The notes beneath the pieces were generated by a model, which saw only the letters and a list, made by a program, of their open reading frames with translations, searched no databases and was not told the DNA's origin. Of a stretch of 64,000 bases of DNA, positions 1-8,712 are shown piece by piece. Position 1 is the stretch's first letter, and every line of letters starts with the position of its first letter. A program made the translations under genes and the position numbers. Source of the DNA: Stutzerimonas kunmingensis (GTDB lineage: Bacteria > Pseudomonadota > Gammaproteobacteria > Pseudomonadales > Pseudomonadaceae); assembly GCF_014764705.1 (NCBI RefSeq), contig NZ_JACXXG010000001.1, positions 186,001 through 250,000 of the forward strand, written 5' to 3'.

Positions 1-55
1 GGGTGAGTGGCGGGAGGTGCCGGCGCAGCTGTAGTGCACCGGCTGGCGCCTCAAC

Positions 56-274
56 TCAGTGCGGGATGCCCTGAGTGACTTCGATGACGTAACCGATGAC
101 CGGCTTGGCGAGAAAGGCGAACAGGCACAGGCCCAGGCCGAGGAAGAGAATGGCAGTGCCGAGGCGACCGGCCTTCGACTTCTTGGCCAGGTCCCAGATG
201 ATGAACGCCATGAAGGCCATCAGCCCGCCGACGAGCACGATCATCATCCACTTTTCGAAAACTTCGGGCTCCAC
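56..274 (-). CDS. Small inner-membrane protein, DUF2788-like
   Basis: A 72-residue protein with two predicted membrane helices, at about residues 10-28 and 40-60, separated by a short basic loop (AKKSKAGR). Length and layout match the DUF2788 family of small pseudomonad membrane proteins, which has no assigned function. The start is a GTG. An AGGAG motif lies about seven bases upstream, and no better ATG exists in frame. Nothing adjacent on the same strand suggests an operon partner. The family call rests on recalled similarity only. Confidence 0.75.
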   Translation of the reverse strand: MEPEVFEKWMMIVLVGGLMAFMAFIIWDLAKKSKAGRLGTAILFLGLGLCLFAFLAKPVIGYVIEVTQGIPH

Positions 275-449
275 AGGGATCTCCTGACTGACTTCGACGA
301 ATGCGCCCGTGGCAGGCCGGGCGCGAAAGCGGCGCAGTATACGCTGGCATTAGTCGGCGCGTGTGCCACCGCTGGTTGGACGGTCGAGCTCGGAAAGCGT
401 TCGGATCGCGCGAGGCGGGCGCCGGTGCGGCGAAATGTCTCACCGGTAT

Positions 450-842
450 TCAGTAGGCCGCCTTGATCACGTCGATGCCCTTGTTCAGCACCGTGCGCCA
501 GGCCTGCAGGTCCTGCTGTTGCAGCTCCCCGTCGTGCTGGCCGATGGTTTTCAGCAACGCCGCGATCCACAGGTCATAGAGTTCCGGGTGGATATTCAGC
601 TGCTCGCGGGAATGGCTTTTGCCCAGCGCGCGGAGTTTGGTATCCGGCATGCCGCGGGCGAACAGCACCAGATTGAGCATGCCGGCGCGCAGCAGCTGTT
701 TCTGCGCGGTCATGTCGGTGCGCACGAACTTCTCCCGGATCGCAGGCGAGCTGGCGAGGAAGGACGCATAGAAGTCATCGAAGAAGTCGGGACTGGCGCA
801 GCAGCGGCCGTAGCTCTGCATGACGCGGTTGGTGTCTTTCAT
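450..842 (-). CDS. Single-domain bacterial globin
   Basis: A 130-residue all-helical protein of globin length. His77, in the stretch LGKSH, is the likely proximal haem ligand (F8). The segment after it (HPELYDLWIAALLKTI) matches the G-helix region of bacterial single-domain globins. A role in oxygen or nitric oxide binding is probable but is not shown by the sequence. Two upstream in-frame ATGs exist. The start at MKDTNR is preferred because AAGGGA lies six bases before it. It is transcribed leftwards as a single gene. Confidence 0.8.
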   Translation of the reverse strand: MKDTNRVMQSYGRCCASPDFFDDFYASFLASSPAIREKFVRTDMTAQKQLLRAGMLNLVLFARGMPDTKLRALGKSHSREQLNIHPELYDLWIAALLKTIGQHDGELQQQDLQAWRTVLNKGIDVIKAAY

Positions 843-1005
843 GGGCATTCCCTTGCACGAGGGCATTTTGCAGCGAGGCCCGCCGGTGAGCGGGCGATGA
901 ACGATCCGCCCCGGCCGGGATCATCCGTATGCGAGGCGGTGCAGAAGGGGGCGGATTATAGGCAGCAACCCTGCGAAGTGTGGGGCGAAAGCTGTGAGCC
1001 ATGTC

Positions 1006-1485
1006 TCAGCTGCGCAAATGCTCCAGCGGCAGCTCCGTACTCGATGACACCTGGCGCAATACGAAGCTGGAACGCACGCTGGAGACGCCTTCGATGCGCG
1101 TCAGGGTGCCGAGCAGAAACTGCTGGTAATGCTCCATGTCGGGCACCACGACCTTGAGTTGGTAGTCGGCGTCTATCCCCGTGACCAGACTGCATTCGAG
1201 TACCTCCGGGCATTTGCCGATCACGCCTTCGAAGTGCTCGAAGCGCTCCGGTGTGTGCCGGTCCATGCCGATAAGCACGTAGGCGGTAAGGGTCAGGCCG
1301 AGCTTCTTGCGGTCGAGCAGGGCGACCTGGCGGGCAATGTAGCCGTCGTCTTCCAGCTGTTTGACCCGGCGGGAGCAGGGCGAGGGTGACAGGCCGATGC
1401 GTTCGGCCAGTTCCTGATTGGAGATGCGGGCGTCGTGCTGCAATTCGGCGAGGATGCGCAGGTCGTAGCGATCTAATTTGCTCAT
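1006..1485 (-). CDS. Lrp/AsnC family transcriptional regulator
   Basis: A 159-residue regulator. The N-terminal winged helix-turn-helix covers about residues 5-55 (ISNQELAERIGLSPSPCSRRVKQLE). The C-terminal RAM/AsnC ligand-binding domain covers about 70-150 (VTGIDADYQLKVVVPDMEHYQQFL). Proteins of this family form octamers or dodecamers that sense amino acids. The frame extends 30 codons further upstream, but the start at MSKLDRYDLRIL matches the family's normal N-terminus. The upstream DNA carries two GATTGCGCA repeats 31 bases apart, which could be its own binding sites. The ligand cannot be told from sequence. Confidence 0.9.
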   Translation of the reverse strand: MSKLDRYDLRILAELQHDARISNQELAERIGLSPSPCSRRVKQLEDDGYIARQVALLDRKKLGLTLTAYVLIGMDRHTPERFEHFEGVIGKCPEVLECSLVTGIDADYQLKVVVPDMEHYQQFLLGTLTRIEGVSSVRSSFVLRQVSSSTELPLEHLRS

Positions 1486-1829
1486 GGCGAATCTCGTTTG
1501 GGAATAGATTGCGCATGATGATGAATGCAGGGTGATTGATTGCGCAAGCGATGCCTTGATCAGCAATATTCGCAATCCAGTGCTGGGTGGTGCGGCGTAA
1601 GCTTTATCTCAACTTCAGCCCCCGGCAGAAACGGACACGGCACAGCATCCCCGCCGTGACCACCGAAGGTCTTACCAAGACCGACGGTCCGGGCCCCCGG
1701 TGCTCACGAGGCGCCGCGCGAAGAAGCCGTTATCATCGGCCAGACGAATCGAAGAGACCACGCTCAGGCGTGGTCTTTTTCGTTTTGGGCGTGTGGTGGT
1801 GCCTTGGAAATGGAATCCGAAAACTCCAA
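1486..1829 (+). other. Gene-free interval with possible small RNA and Lrp sites
   Basis: No convincing protein gene lies in this 344-base stretch. Its left part holds the regulator's promoter region with GATTGCGCA at 1507-1515 and 1538-1546. Its right part holds a small hairpin at about 1668-1682 (GGTCTT/AAGACC) and a strong rightward terminator at 1756-1780. Since no rightward gene precedes that terminator, a short untranslated transcript starting between about 1560 and 1620 is possible. Confidence 0.35.
1756..1785 (+). terminator. Rho-independent terminator without an obvious gene
   Basis: A perfect 8-bp stem (GACCACGC/GCGTGGTC) with a four-base loop is followed by five T residues and then a further T run. 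The T tract is on the + strand only. It would therefore end a rightward transcript, not the leftward genes on either side. Confidence 0.75.
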
Positions 1830-2720
1830 TCACCGCTTCGGCGGCGCTACCTCAAGCGGATCGGCATGCACCAGCACCTCCGCATTCGGATAGCGATCGT
1901 GAATCGCGTTCTCCACCGCCACACACAGATCATGCGCCTGCGACAGCGGCAGGTCCCCCGGCAGCTCCAGATGCAACTGCACGAACCAGCGGGTGCCCGA
2001 AATGCGTGTGCGGAAGTCATGGCAGCCATGCACGCCCGGCACTTCGCAGACCAGCTTCTGCATCTGCTCGCTGATCTCCGGCGACAGTTCGGTATCCATC
2101 AGCACCGCGCCGGCCTCACGGACGATGGTGATGGCGCTCCAGAAGATGTACAGCGCGATACCGATGCCGAACAGTGCGTCCAGTCGCTCCCAGCCGAAGC
2201 TGGCCAGCACCAGCGCGAGTAGGATGCTGGTGTTGAGCAAGAGGTCTGAACGGTAGTGCAGCGAGTCGGCGCGGATGGCGGTGGAGCCGGTGAGCTTGAC
2301 CACGTGGTGCTGGTAGCTCAGCAGGATGGCGGTCATCAACAGCGAGAAGATCATCACTGCGATACCCAAGCCCTGCGCGCCCAGCGGTTGCGGGTTCAGC
2401 AGGCGGTCAACGCCCTGCACGCCGACGAGGATCGCGCTAACGCAGATGAACGCCGCCTGGCCGAGCCCGGCTAGCGCCTCGGCCTTGCCGTGGCCGTAGC
2501 GATGGTCGTCGTCGGCCGGGCGCAGCGAGTAGTGAACCGCGAGCAGGTTGAGCAGCGACGCGGCGCCGTCGAGCAGCGAATCGGTGAGGCCGGCGAGCAG
2601 GCTCACCGAGCCGCTCAGCCACCAGGCCACGGCCTTGCTCAGCGCCAGCAGGATTGCCGTCGCCAGGGCCGCAGCGGTCGCCCGGCGCATGAGCCGGGCG
2701 TGGTCACGATTGATGCTCAT
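1830..2720 (-). CDS. fieF: Cation diffusion facilitator, FieF/YiiP-like
   Basis: A 296-residue CDF-family transporter that exports divalent metal (Zn2+ or Fe2+) by proton antiport at the inner membrane. Several transmembrane helices span residues 12-205. Metal-site motifs are visible: LTDSLLD in helix 2 (the D-x3-D pair) and HYRSDLLLN in helix 5 (the H-x3-D pair). The zinc bridge region DDDHRYGHGKAE follows helix 2. The cytoplasmic C-terminal domain, from about residue 210, has the usual His-rich metal site (GCHDFRTR, VHADP). The D/H site fits the FieF/YiiP type. The exact metal is inferred. Confidence 0.88.
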   Translation of the reverse strand: MSINRDHARLMRRATAAALATAILLALSKAVAWWLSGSVSLLAGLTDSLLDGAASLLNLLAVHYSLRPADDDHRYGHGKAEALAGLGQAAFICVSAILVGVQGVDRLLNPQPLGAQGLGIAVMIFSLLMTAILLSYQHHVVKLTGSTAIRADSLHYRSDLLLNTSILLALVLASFGWERLDALFGIGIALYIFWSAITIVREAGAVLMDTELSPEISEQMQKLVCEVPGVHGCHDFRTRISGTRWFVQLHLELPGDLPLSQAHDLCVAVENAIHDRYPNAEVLVHADPLEVAPPKR

Positions 2721-2745
2721 CGCTGGCCGTTATCCGCGCGAGTCA

Positions 2746-3162
2746 TCAGGCCGCAGGGCGCAGACCGAAGGCGGCCAGTTGCTCGACGCTGCCGTTGTGC
2801 TGGATCAGGCGCGGGTCGTCCAGCGGCAGGCTGCGGCCGATTTCCTTCTCGATGATGGCTTTCAGGCGGGCCTGATCGATCTGGCCGTCGGCGCCAATGG
2901 CTTCCTGCAGCTTTTCCGGGGCCATGGAGTACTCGTCGTCGGGCAGGTAGATCGCGCCGGTGGCGAAGTCGACGCCGAAGGCGATCAGGCCGGGGAGGAG
3001 GTAAAAGATCAAACCAACCGCATTCAAAGCTGCAATCGCTGGGTCTATGCGGCCTTCGATCTGCCCACGGCGATCCGGGTAGAACAGCGTGCCGCAGGCG
3101 GTCAGCTGGGTGAACAGGGAAGCGGCCAACACGCCGCCGATGATTCGGTTACGAGTACGCAT
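2746..3162 (-). CDS. Conserved lipoprotein
   Basis: A 138-residue protein with a basic N-terminus, a hydrophobic signal and the lipobox LTAC (Cys23), so it is probably lipid-anchored in the envelope. One hydrophobic segment follows at about residues 47-68 (GLIFYLLPGLIAFGVDFATGAIYL). The C-terminal half is hydrophilic. AGGAGG lies just upstream of the ATG. Only 25 bases separate its stop from the downstream metal exporter gene, so the two are probably co-transcribed. The function is not recognised. Confidence 0.75.
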   Translation of the reverse strand: MRTRNRIIGGVLAASLFTQLTACGTLFYPDRRGQIEGRIDPAIAALNAVGLIFYLLPGLIAFGVDFATGAIYLPDDEYSMAPEKLQEAIGADGQIDQARLKAIIEKEIGRSLPLDDPRLIQHNGSVEQLAAFGLRPAA

Positions 3163-3375
3163 AAGGACCTCCTGGAAAAGTGGCGCAACTATACAAGGCC
3201 GGAAGACAGCTGGATGATGTTTTCTCGATATCAGACCATGCCGCGGGCTCGGGTGTTCGGCGTGTGCGCTGACGCATGGGGTGGCTTTACCCAGTCCTTA
3301 CCGAGGCCTGACGGACCGCTGCATCGGCCGGGCAGATAATCGCGCTGCGATTTCATCCCATCCCGGAGTTCAATC

Positions 3376-3876
3376 ATGTCCAGGTCACTGCCGCGCGCCG
3401 CGCTTGGCGCCGTTCTTTCCCTCTGCATCGCCTTGCCGGTCACCGCCGCACCACCCGGTCCCGGGCCGGGTGTGCATAGAGGGCCGGCGGGACCGGGGAC
3501 GCAGCATGTACCGGGCCCGCGTCACGGCCACGGCCTGCCGGCCGGTGCGCGGGAAATCTGGATCGGCAGCATGCTCTACTTCATTGCCGCCGGTACCTAT
3601 TACCTGTGGAATGTAGAGCGCAATGTCTACGAGCCGGTCAGTCATCCGCTGCTGCCGGCCAGCGAGGCCACGCGATATGATGTCATCGCCTATCCGGCCA
3701 AGGACCAGAGCGCCGAGCAGCAGAGCCGCGATCGCTACGAGTGTCATACCTGGGCCGTGAGCCAGAGCGGTTTCGATCCGGCCAGCGCCCGGACGGCTCC
3801 GGCGGCGAGCGTTGCCGACATCTACAAGCGCGCCCTTGGCGCCTGCCTGACCGGACGCGGCTATAGCGTCAACTGA
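3376..3876 (+). CDS. Exported Gly/Pro-rich protein, DUF6515-like
   Basis: A 166-residue protein with a signal peptide cleaved near residue 25 (ALPVTAA). A Gly/Pro/His-rich linker follows, then a short hydrophobic patch (MLYFIAAGTYYLW). The C-terminal motif DQSAEQQSRDRYECHTWAV includes SQSGFDPA just after it. That C-terminal pattern is typical of small secreted proteins currently grouped as DUF6515. It probably acts in the periplasm or outer envelope. The function is unknown. It is divergent from the lipoprotein gene, with about 210 bases between them. Confidence 0.7.
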   Translation: MSRSLPRAALGAVLSLCIALPVTAAPPGPGPGVHRGPAGPGTQHVPGPRHGHGLPAGAREIWIGSMLYFIAAGTYYLWNVERNVYEPVSHPLLPASEATRYDVIAYPAKDQSAEQQSRDRYECHTWAVSQSGFDPASARTAPAASVADIYKRALGACLTGRGYSVN

Positions 3877-3935
3877 TGCGCCCAGCTTCGGGCGGGCGCC
3901 TCGGTTGTTGAATCGTCTGCCCGAAGCGAGTGCCC

Positions 3936-6461
3936 ATGAATTCCCTACCGATCGACGAAGTCCTGCCGGCGTTGCGCCAGGCCCTGCAACAGCGCGATGA
4001 AGCCGTGCTCGAAGCACCGCCCGGCGCCGGCAAGACCACTCGCGTGCCGCTGGCGCTGCTCGACGAAGCCTGGCTGGGCGGGCAGAGCATCATCATGCTG
4101 GAGCCGCGCCGTCTGGCTGCCCGCGCAGCGGCTGAGCGGCTGGCCAGTGAGCTGAGCGAGCGCGTCGGCGAAACCGTCGGCTACCGCATCCGGCTGGACA
4201 GCAAGGTCGGGCCGAACACGCGCATCGAGGTAGTCACCGAGGGCATTCTCGCGCGGCGGCTGCAGGACGACCCGGCGCTGGAAGGCGTCGGCCTGGTGAT
4301 CTTCGACGAATTCCACGAGCGCAGCCTGGACGCCGATCTGGCCCTGGCGCTGACGCTCAATGCGCGGCAGCTGCTGCGCGACGAGCCGCTCAAGCTGCTG
4401 CTGATGTCGGCGACGCTGGAGGGCCAGCGCCTGTCGGCACTGCTCGACGATGCGCCGGTGGTGCGCAGCGAGGGGCGCATGCACACGGTCGAGCAGCGCT
4501 GGGGCCGTCTCGTTGCGGCGAATGAGCGTATCGAGCCGCGCGTGGTGCAGACGGTGCTGCAGGCGCTGGAGGACGAGCAGGGCAGCGTGCTGGTGTTTCT
4601 GCCGGGGCAGGCCGAGATCCGCCGCGTCAACGAAGCGCTCGCCGATCAGCTGGGCGGGCGCGGCGACATCCTGCTCTGCCCGCTGCACGGCGAGCTGGAG
4701 CTGGCGCAGCAGCGCGCGGCCATCGAGCCGGCACCGGCGGGCATGCGCAAGGTGGTGCTGGCGACCAACATCGCTGAGACCAGCCTGACCATCGAAGGCG
4801 TGCGCATCGTGGTGGACGCCGGACTGGCGCGGGTGCCGCGCTTCGATCCAGGCAGCGGCATGACCCGGCTGGAAACGCGGCGCATCTCCCGCGCCTCGGC
4901 TACGCAGCGCGCTGGCCGCGCCGGGCGCCTGGAGCCGGGCGTCTGCTATCGGCTGTGGTCCGAGGATCAGCACGCGCAGCTGGCGGCCTATGGCGAGGCG
5001 GAAATCCTCCAGGCGGACCTTGCGGGTGTCGCGCTGCAACTGGCGCGCTGGGGTGTCGAGCCCGACGAGCTGGCCTGGCTCGATCGCCCGCCGGCGGCGG
5101 CTTACGCCCAGGCTCAGGCGCTGCTCGAGCGCCTTGGCGCGTTGCAGCACAACGAACATGGCGGCTGGCAGCTGACCCGCCACGGCCAGGCCATGGCCGA
5201 GTTGCCGGCGCACCCGCGGCTGGCGCACATGCTGCTGCGCGGGCATGGCTTGGGTATTGGCGCGCTGGCGGCGGATGTCGCGGCGCTGCTGGTCGAGCGT
5301 GACATTCAATCCGGCGGACAGCGCAGCGGCGGCGCCGACCTGGCGCTGCGTCTGCACCAGTTGCAGAGCAGCCGTGGCGCTGCGGTGCAGCGGGTGCGGC
5401 AGCTGGCCCGGCAGTTTCGTGGCCTGCTGCGCGGCACTCCGGGGCAGGGCGACGGAGCGCTGGACGAACAGCACGCGCTGGCCACGCTGCTGGCTTTCGC
5501 CTACCCCGACCGCGTCGCCCGGCAGCGCCGCGAAGGTGGCGGTGGTTATCGTCTGGCCAACGGGCGCGCGGCGCTGTTCGGTGAGCCGGATGCATTGATG
5601 AAGGAGCCCTGGCTGGTGATCGCCGAGCTGGGCAGCCATCAGGGACAACGCGAGGAGCGCATCTACCGGGCGGTCGCGCTGGACCCGGCGCTGTTCGACG
5701 GACCGCTGGCCGAACAGGTGTTTCTGCGCGATGAGCTGGAGTGGGACGAGCGCGAGGGCGTGCTGCGCGCCGAACGGCAGCGGCGGATCGGCGAACTGGT
5801 GCTCAGCCGCGAACCACTGCCGAACCTCGACGATGACGCGCGGGCTCGCGCGCTGCTCGGCCTGGTACGGCGCAAGGGCCTGGAACTGCTGGCCTGGACG
5901 CCGGAGTTGCGCCAGTGGCAGGCGCGCGTCGGCCTGCTGCGTCAGCTCGATCTGGACGCAGGCAACAGCAGCGACTGGCCGGACGTCAGCGATGCCGCAC
6001 TGCTGGAACGGTTGGACGACTGGCTGCTGCCCTATCTCGGCAAGGTGTCGCGCCTGGCGCACTTCGCCCAGCTCGATCTGGCCGGCATGCTCGCCACGCT
6101 GCTGCCCTGGCCGCTGCCGCAGCGCCTGGACGAGCAGGCGCCGGTGGCGGTCAGCGTGCCGTCCGGCTCGCGTGTTCGTCTCGATTACGGTGAGCAGCCG
6201 CCGGTGCTGGCGGTGCGTCTGCAGGAGCTGTTCGGCCTGGCCGACACGCCGCGGATTGCCGGTGGCCGACAGGTCGTCAAGCTGCACCTGCTGTCGCCGG
6301 CGCGGCGTCCGGTACAGGTCACCCAGGACCTGGCGAGCTTCTGGGCCAACACCTACGGCGAGGTAAAGAAGGATTTGAAGGGGCGCTATCCCAAGCACTA
6401 CTGGCCGGACGACCCGCTGATCGCCGAACCGACCGCACGGGCCAAGCCACGCGGGCAGTAG
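3936..6461 (+). CDS. hrpB: ATP-dependent DEAH-box helicase HrpB
   Basis: An 841-residue superfamily-2 helicase. In order: Walker A APPGAGKTTRVPLALL (about 29-44), DEFH box IFDEFHERSLDADLAL (about 120-135), motif III LLMSATLEG, and the motif VI region ASATQRAGRAGRLEPG. These are followed by helicase-associated domains and the HrpB C-terminal region. Family members unwind RNA, and the physiological substrate of HrpB is poorly defined. An alternative GTG start lies two codons upstream. The ATG is chosen because homologues begin with the same MxSLPID pattern. A 2.4-kb open frame on the opposite strand is only a shadow of codon bias. Confidence 0.93.
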   Translation: MNSLPIDEVLPALRQALQQRDEAVLEAPPGAGKTTRVPLALLDEAWLGGQSIIMLEPRRLAARAAAERLASELSERVGETVGYRIRLDSKVGPNTRIEVVTEGILARRLQDDPALEGVGLVIFDEFHERSLDADLALALTLNARQLLRDEPLKLLLMSATLEGQRLSALLDDAPVVRSEGRMHTVEQRWGRLVAANERIEPRVVQTVLQALEDEQGSVLVFLPGQAEIRRVNEALADQLGGRGDILLCPLHGELELAQQRAAIEPAPAGMRKVVLATNIAETSLTIEGVRIVVDAGLARVPRFDPGSGMTRLETRRISRASATQRAGRAGRLEPGVCYRLWSEDQHAQLAAYGEAEILQADLAGVALQLARWGVEPDELAWLDRPPAAAYAQAQALLERLGALQHNEHGGWQLTRHGQAMAELPAHPRLAHMLLRGHGLGIGALAADVAALLVERDIQSGGQRSGGADLALRLHQLQSSRGAAVQRVRQLARQFRGLLRGTPGQGDGALDEQHALATLLAFAYPDRVARQRREGGGGYRLANGRAALFGEPDALMKEPWLVIAELGSHQGQREERIYRAVALDPALFDGPLAEQVFLRDELEWDEREGVLRAERQRRIGELVLSREPLPNLDDDARARALLGLVRRKGLELLAWTPELRQWQARVGLLRQLDLDAGNSSDWPDVSDAALLERLDDWLLPYLGKVSRLAHFAQLDLAGMLATLLPWPLPQRLDEQAPVAVSVPSGSRVRLDYGEQPPVLAVRLQELFGLADTPRIAGGRQVVKLHLLSPARRPVQVTQDLASFWANTYGEVKKDLKGRYPKHYWPDDPLIAEPTARAKPRGQ

Positions 6462-6463
6462 GC

Positions 6464-7279
6464 TCAGTCCGACGGCAGGCTGAGGTCCTCGCCGGCGACG
6501 CGCAACGCTTCATAGGCGTCGTCGAGCGCCGTGACGATGGCGCTGGCATCGCGAGCATGACGCGAGACGATGAAGTGGATCGGCACCTGGGCCAGGCGCT
6601 GGTAGGGCAGCGTCTCCATCCGTAGCCGCTGGCGGGCCTGTTCCACTGGAATCTGGTAATCGAGCAGGTAATCGCCACGGTTGCGCTGCAGCATTTCCAG
6701 CGCGGAAAGGTGATTGCTGGTGCGCAGCAGGCGCAGGTCGAGGCCGGGATCGTCCAGTAGCGCGTTGACGTTCGGCCAGTAGCTGTAGCCGCCGATCAGG
6801 ATCAGCGACTTGCCGGCAAGGTCGTCCGGCAGGCGCGGCGCCGGCGTACCGGCAAGGCGGTAGAGGTTGAGATTGATCTGGCTGAGCGTATGCCGGCCTT
6901 CCAGCGTATGGGTCGCCAGCTCCGGCTTGCCCTGGGCTCCAGGCCAGAGGTCGATGCTGCCATTCTCCAGCGCCGCGTAGAGGCGGGCGCCGGGCAGCCC
7001 TCGAAAGCGCACGCCGTAGCCGGCCTGACGCGCGACGCGGCGGGTCAGTTCGGCCAGCTCGCCGCGTGCCATGCCCTGGGCATCGGTGTAGATGGCCGGG
7101 GCGAACTCGTAGTAGCCGACGTTGAGGACGCGTTGCGAAACGGGATTGGCCAGGACCGCGGCTGGTAAGCCGAGAAGGGAGGCCAGGGCCAGATAGATGA
7201 ATGCTTTCAATGGATCGATCGCTGCCTTGCGCTGTTCCAACAAGCATGCGCAGCCGATGCCCGGTTGTCCATGAGCCAT
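6464..7279 (-). CDS. Periplasmic solute-binding protein, SBP_bac_3-like
   Basis: The frame encodes up to 271 residues. A clear signal peptide (FIYLALASLLGLPAAVLA) begins about 24 residues in. The real start may therefore be the TTG at position 7210 (giving M-KAFIYLAL), although no strong ribosome site is seen for either. The mature part resembles bacterial extracellular solute-binding family 3: VLNVGYYEFAPAIYTDAQG near the N-terminus, then ENGSIDLWPGAQG. No ABC permease or ATPase genes are adjacent, so it may act as an orphan binding or sensing protein. The ligand is unknown. Confidence 0.72.
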   Translation of the reverse strand: MAHGQPGIGCACLLEQRKAAIDPLKAFIYLALASLLGLPAAVLANPVSQRVLNVGYYEFAPAIYTDAQGMARGELAELTRRVARQAGYGVRFRGLPGARLYAALENGSIDLWPGAQGKPELATHTLEGRHTLSQINLNLYRLAGTPAPRLPDDLAGKSLILIGGYSYWPNVNALLDDPGLDLRLLRTSNHLSALEMLQRNRGDYLLDYQIPVEQARQRLRMETLPYQRLAQVPIHFIVSRHARDASAIVTALDDAYEALRVAGEDLSLPSD

Positions 7280-7365
7280 ATTGCTGCAGCAGCGTGAGGA
7301 ATGTCGGCCTATATCGACCTATGCTCATACCGAAAGGCAGGCGTGCGGCACGAAGGAGTAGGGGT

Positions 7366-8196
7366 ATGCAGCGCAAGGTGTTCGATCGCAAGGTGTTCAA
7401 CCGCAAGCTGGTGGTGATCACCGGCGGCTGTGCAGGGATCGGCCGCGCGCTGGCGGTGCGCATGGCACAGGCTGGCGCGCGGCTGGTGATCTTCGATCTG
7501 CATCAGGATGCGCTGGATGGCCTGGTGCAGCATCTGGCCGATCACCACAATGCCGATGCGCTGGGGTTGTGCTGTGACGTCAGCGATGCCGAGGCGGTGC
7601 AGCGCGCGATTGCGCTGGTGGTGGAGCGTTACGGCGGCATCGACGTGCTGGTCAACAACGCCGGCATCACTCACCGCAGCCCGGTAGCGAATACCAGCCT
7701 GGCAGTGTTCGAGCGGGTGATGGCGGTGAATTTCTACGGCGCGCTGCATTGCACTCAGGCCGCGCTGCCCAGTCTGATCTCCCGCGGCGGGCAGATCATT
7801 GTGCTCAGCTCGCTTTCGCAGTATTCGCCGGTGCCCAACCGGGCCGCCTACAACGCCAGCAAGCATGCCTTGCACGGGCTGTTCGAGACGCTGCGTTGCG
7901 AGCTTCGGGAAACCGATGTCAACGTCATGCTGGTCTGCCCCGGCTACACCGCCACCGATCTGCGCAAGAACGTGTTGGTCGGCGATGGTTCGACCGCGCC
8001 AACCCCTGCGTTGGACATCGGCCGAGTCGCTTCGCCGCAGGATGTGGCCGAGGCGATCTATCAGGGCGCGCTGCGCCGACGCCGGCTGCTGGTGCTGTCC
8101 AACCTGGACTGGAAGGCCCAGCTGCTGGCGCGCTGTTTTCCGCGGCTGTACCAGAGCCTGCTGTTGCCGCGGCTGCTTGGCGGGCGCGCATCCTGA
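7366..8196 (+). CDS. Short-chain dehydrogenase/reductase
   Basis: A 276-residue classical SDR. The nucleotide-binding motif TGGCAGIGRALA is at about residues 19-30. NNAG is at about 97-100, the catalytic Ser is in VLSSLSQYSP, and the catalytic YNASK is near residue 163. The glycine motif and an acidic residue after beta-2 (IFDLHQD) suggest NAD(H) preference. The C-terminal tail is hydrophobic and basic. The start at MQRKVFDRK is preceded by AGGAG. The substrate cannot be predicted. Confidence 0.85.
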   Translation: MQRKVFDRKVFNRKLVVITGGCAGIGRALAVRMAQAGARLVIFDLHQDALDGLVQHLADHHNADALGLCCDVSDAEAVQRAIALVVERYGGIDVLVNNAGITHRSPVANTSLAVFERVMAVNFYGALHCTQAALPSLISRGGQIIVLSSLSQYSPVPNRAAYNASKHALHGLFETLRCELRETDVNVMLVCPGYTATDLRKNVLVGDGSTAPTPALDIGRVASPQDVAEAIYQGALRRRRLLVLSNLDWKAQLLARCFPRLYQSLLLPRLLGGRAS

Positions 8197-8206
8197 ACGT
8201 GGCGGG

Positions 8207-8635
8207 CTAGCTGCCGCTGCCGTAGAGTTGCTGCATCAGCGCCTCGTCCCAGTAGGACGCCTCGATCTTGTGGCTGTCCAGATCGCGTACGAAACAGCCG
8301 TAGTAGGGCTCGCCATATTCCGGGCGCGGGCCGGGTGCGCCTTCATCGCTTGCGCCGGCGGCGATCGCCGCGCGATGGAAGGCGTCGACCTCGGCCTGAT
8401 CCGCAGCGAAAAAGCCGACATGGGTGCCGTTGCCCATCGACGCGCTGCCGCCGTCGATGGGGCGCTGAATCCAGAATTCCGGGTATTCACGGCCCCAGGC
8501 GACGGCGCCGGGGTGTTCGAGGATTCGCTTGCAGCCAAGGGTGGCGAGGACCTGGTCGTAGAAGGCAACCGCCTCGTCGAAGCGGTTGCTGCCCAGTGAA
8601 ATGTGCGAAAGGATGCTTGGGTTCTGGTCGGCCAT
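8207..8635 (-). CDS. VOC/glyoxalase-family protein
   Basis: A 142-residue protein with the paired beta-alpha-beta-beta-beta modules of the vicinal oxygen chelate superfamily. Landmarks are ILSHISLGSNRFDEAVAFYDQVL at the N-terminus (spanning the first metal-ligand His), THVGFFAADQAEVDAFHRAA in the middle and YGCFVRDLDSHKIEA near the end. The metal ligands look present (His in SHISLG, His in GTHVGF, Glu in KIEA). It could be a lyase, a dioxygenase or a resistance protein. It converges on the short-chain dehydrogenase, with only ten bases between the stops. Confidence 0.85.
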   Translation of the reverse strand: MADQNPSILSHISLGSNRFDEAVAFYDQVLATLGCKRILEHPGAVAWGREYPEFWIQRPIDGGSASMGNGTHVGFFAADQAEVDAFHRAAIAAGASDEGAPGPRPEYGEPYYGCFVRDLDSHKIEASYWDEALMQQLYGSGS

Positions 8636-8712
8636 GGCGGGGTCTCCTGATGTGGCCGGAGCAAGCCTAGCAGGCTCTGCGCGCCTCGCCTGAACCTCCG
8701 TCGAAAGACCGC

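Noticed and set aside
3945..6398. Long open frame (over 800 codons) on the strand opposite hrpB
   Set aside because: It lies wholly antisense to a clearly conserved helicase. Its translation is rich in Gln, Arg and His with no domains, a common artefact of high-GC codon bias.
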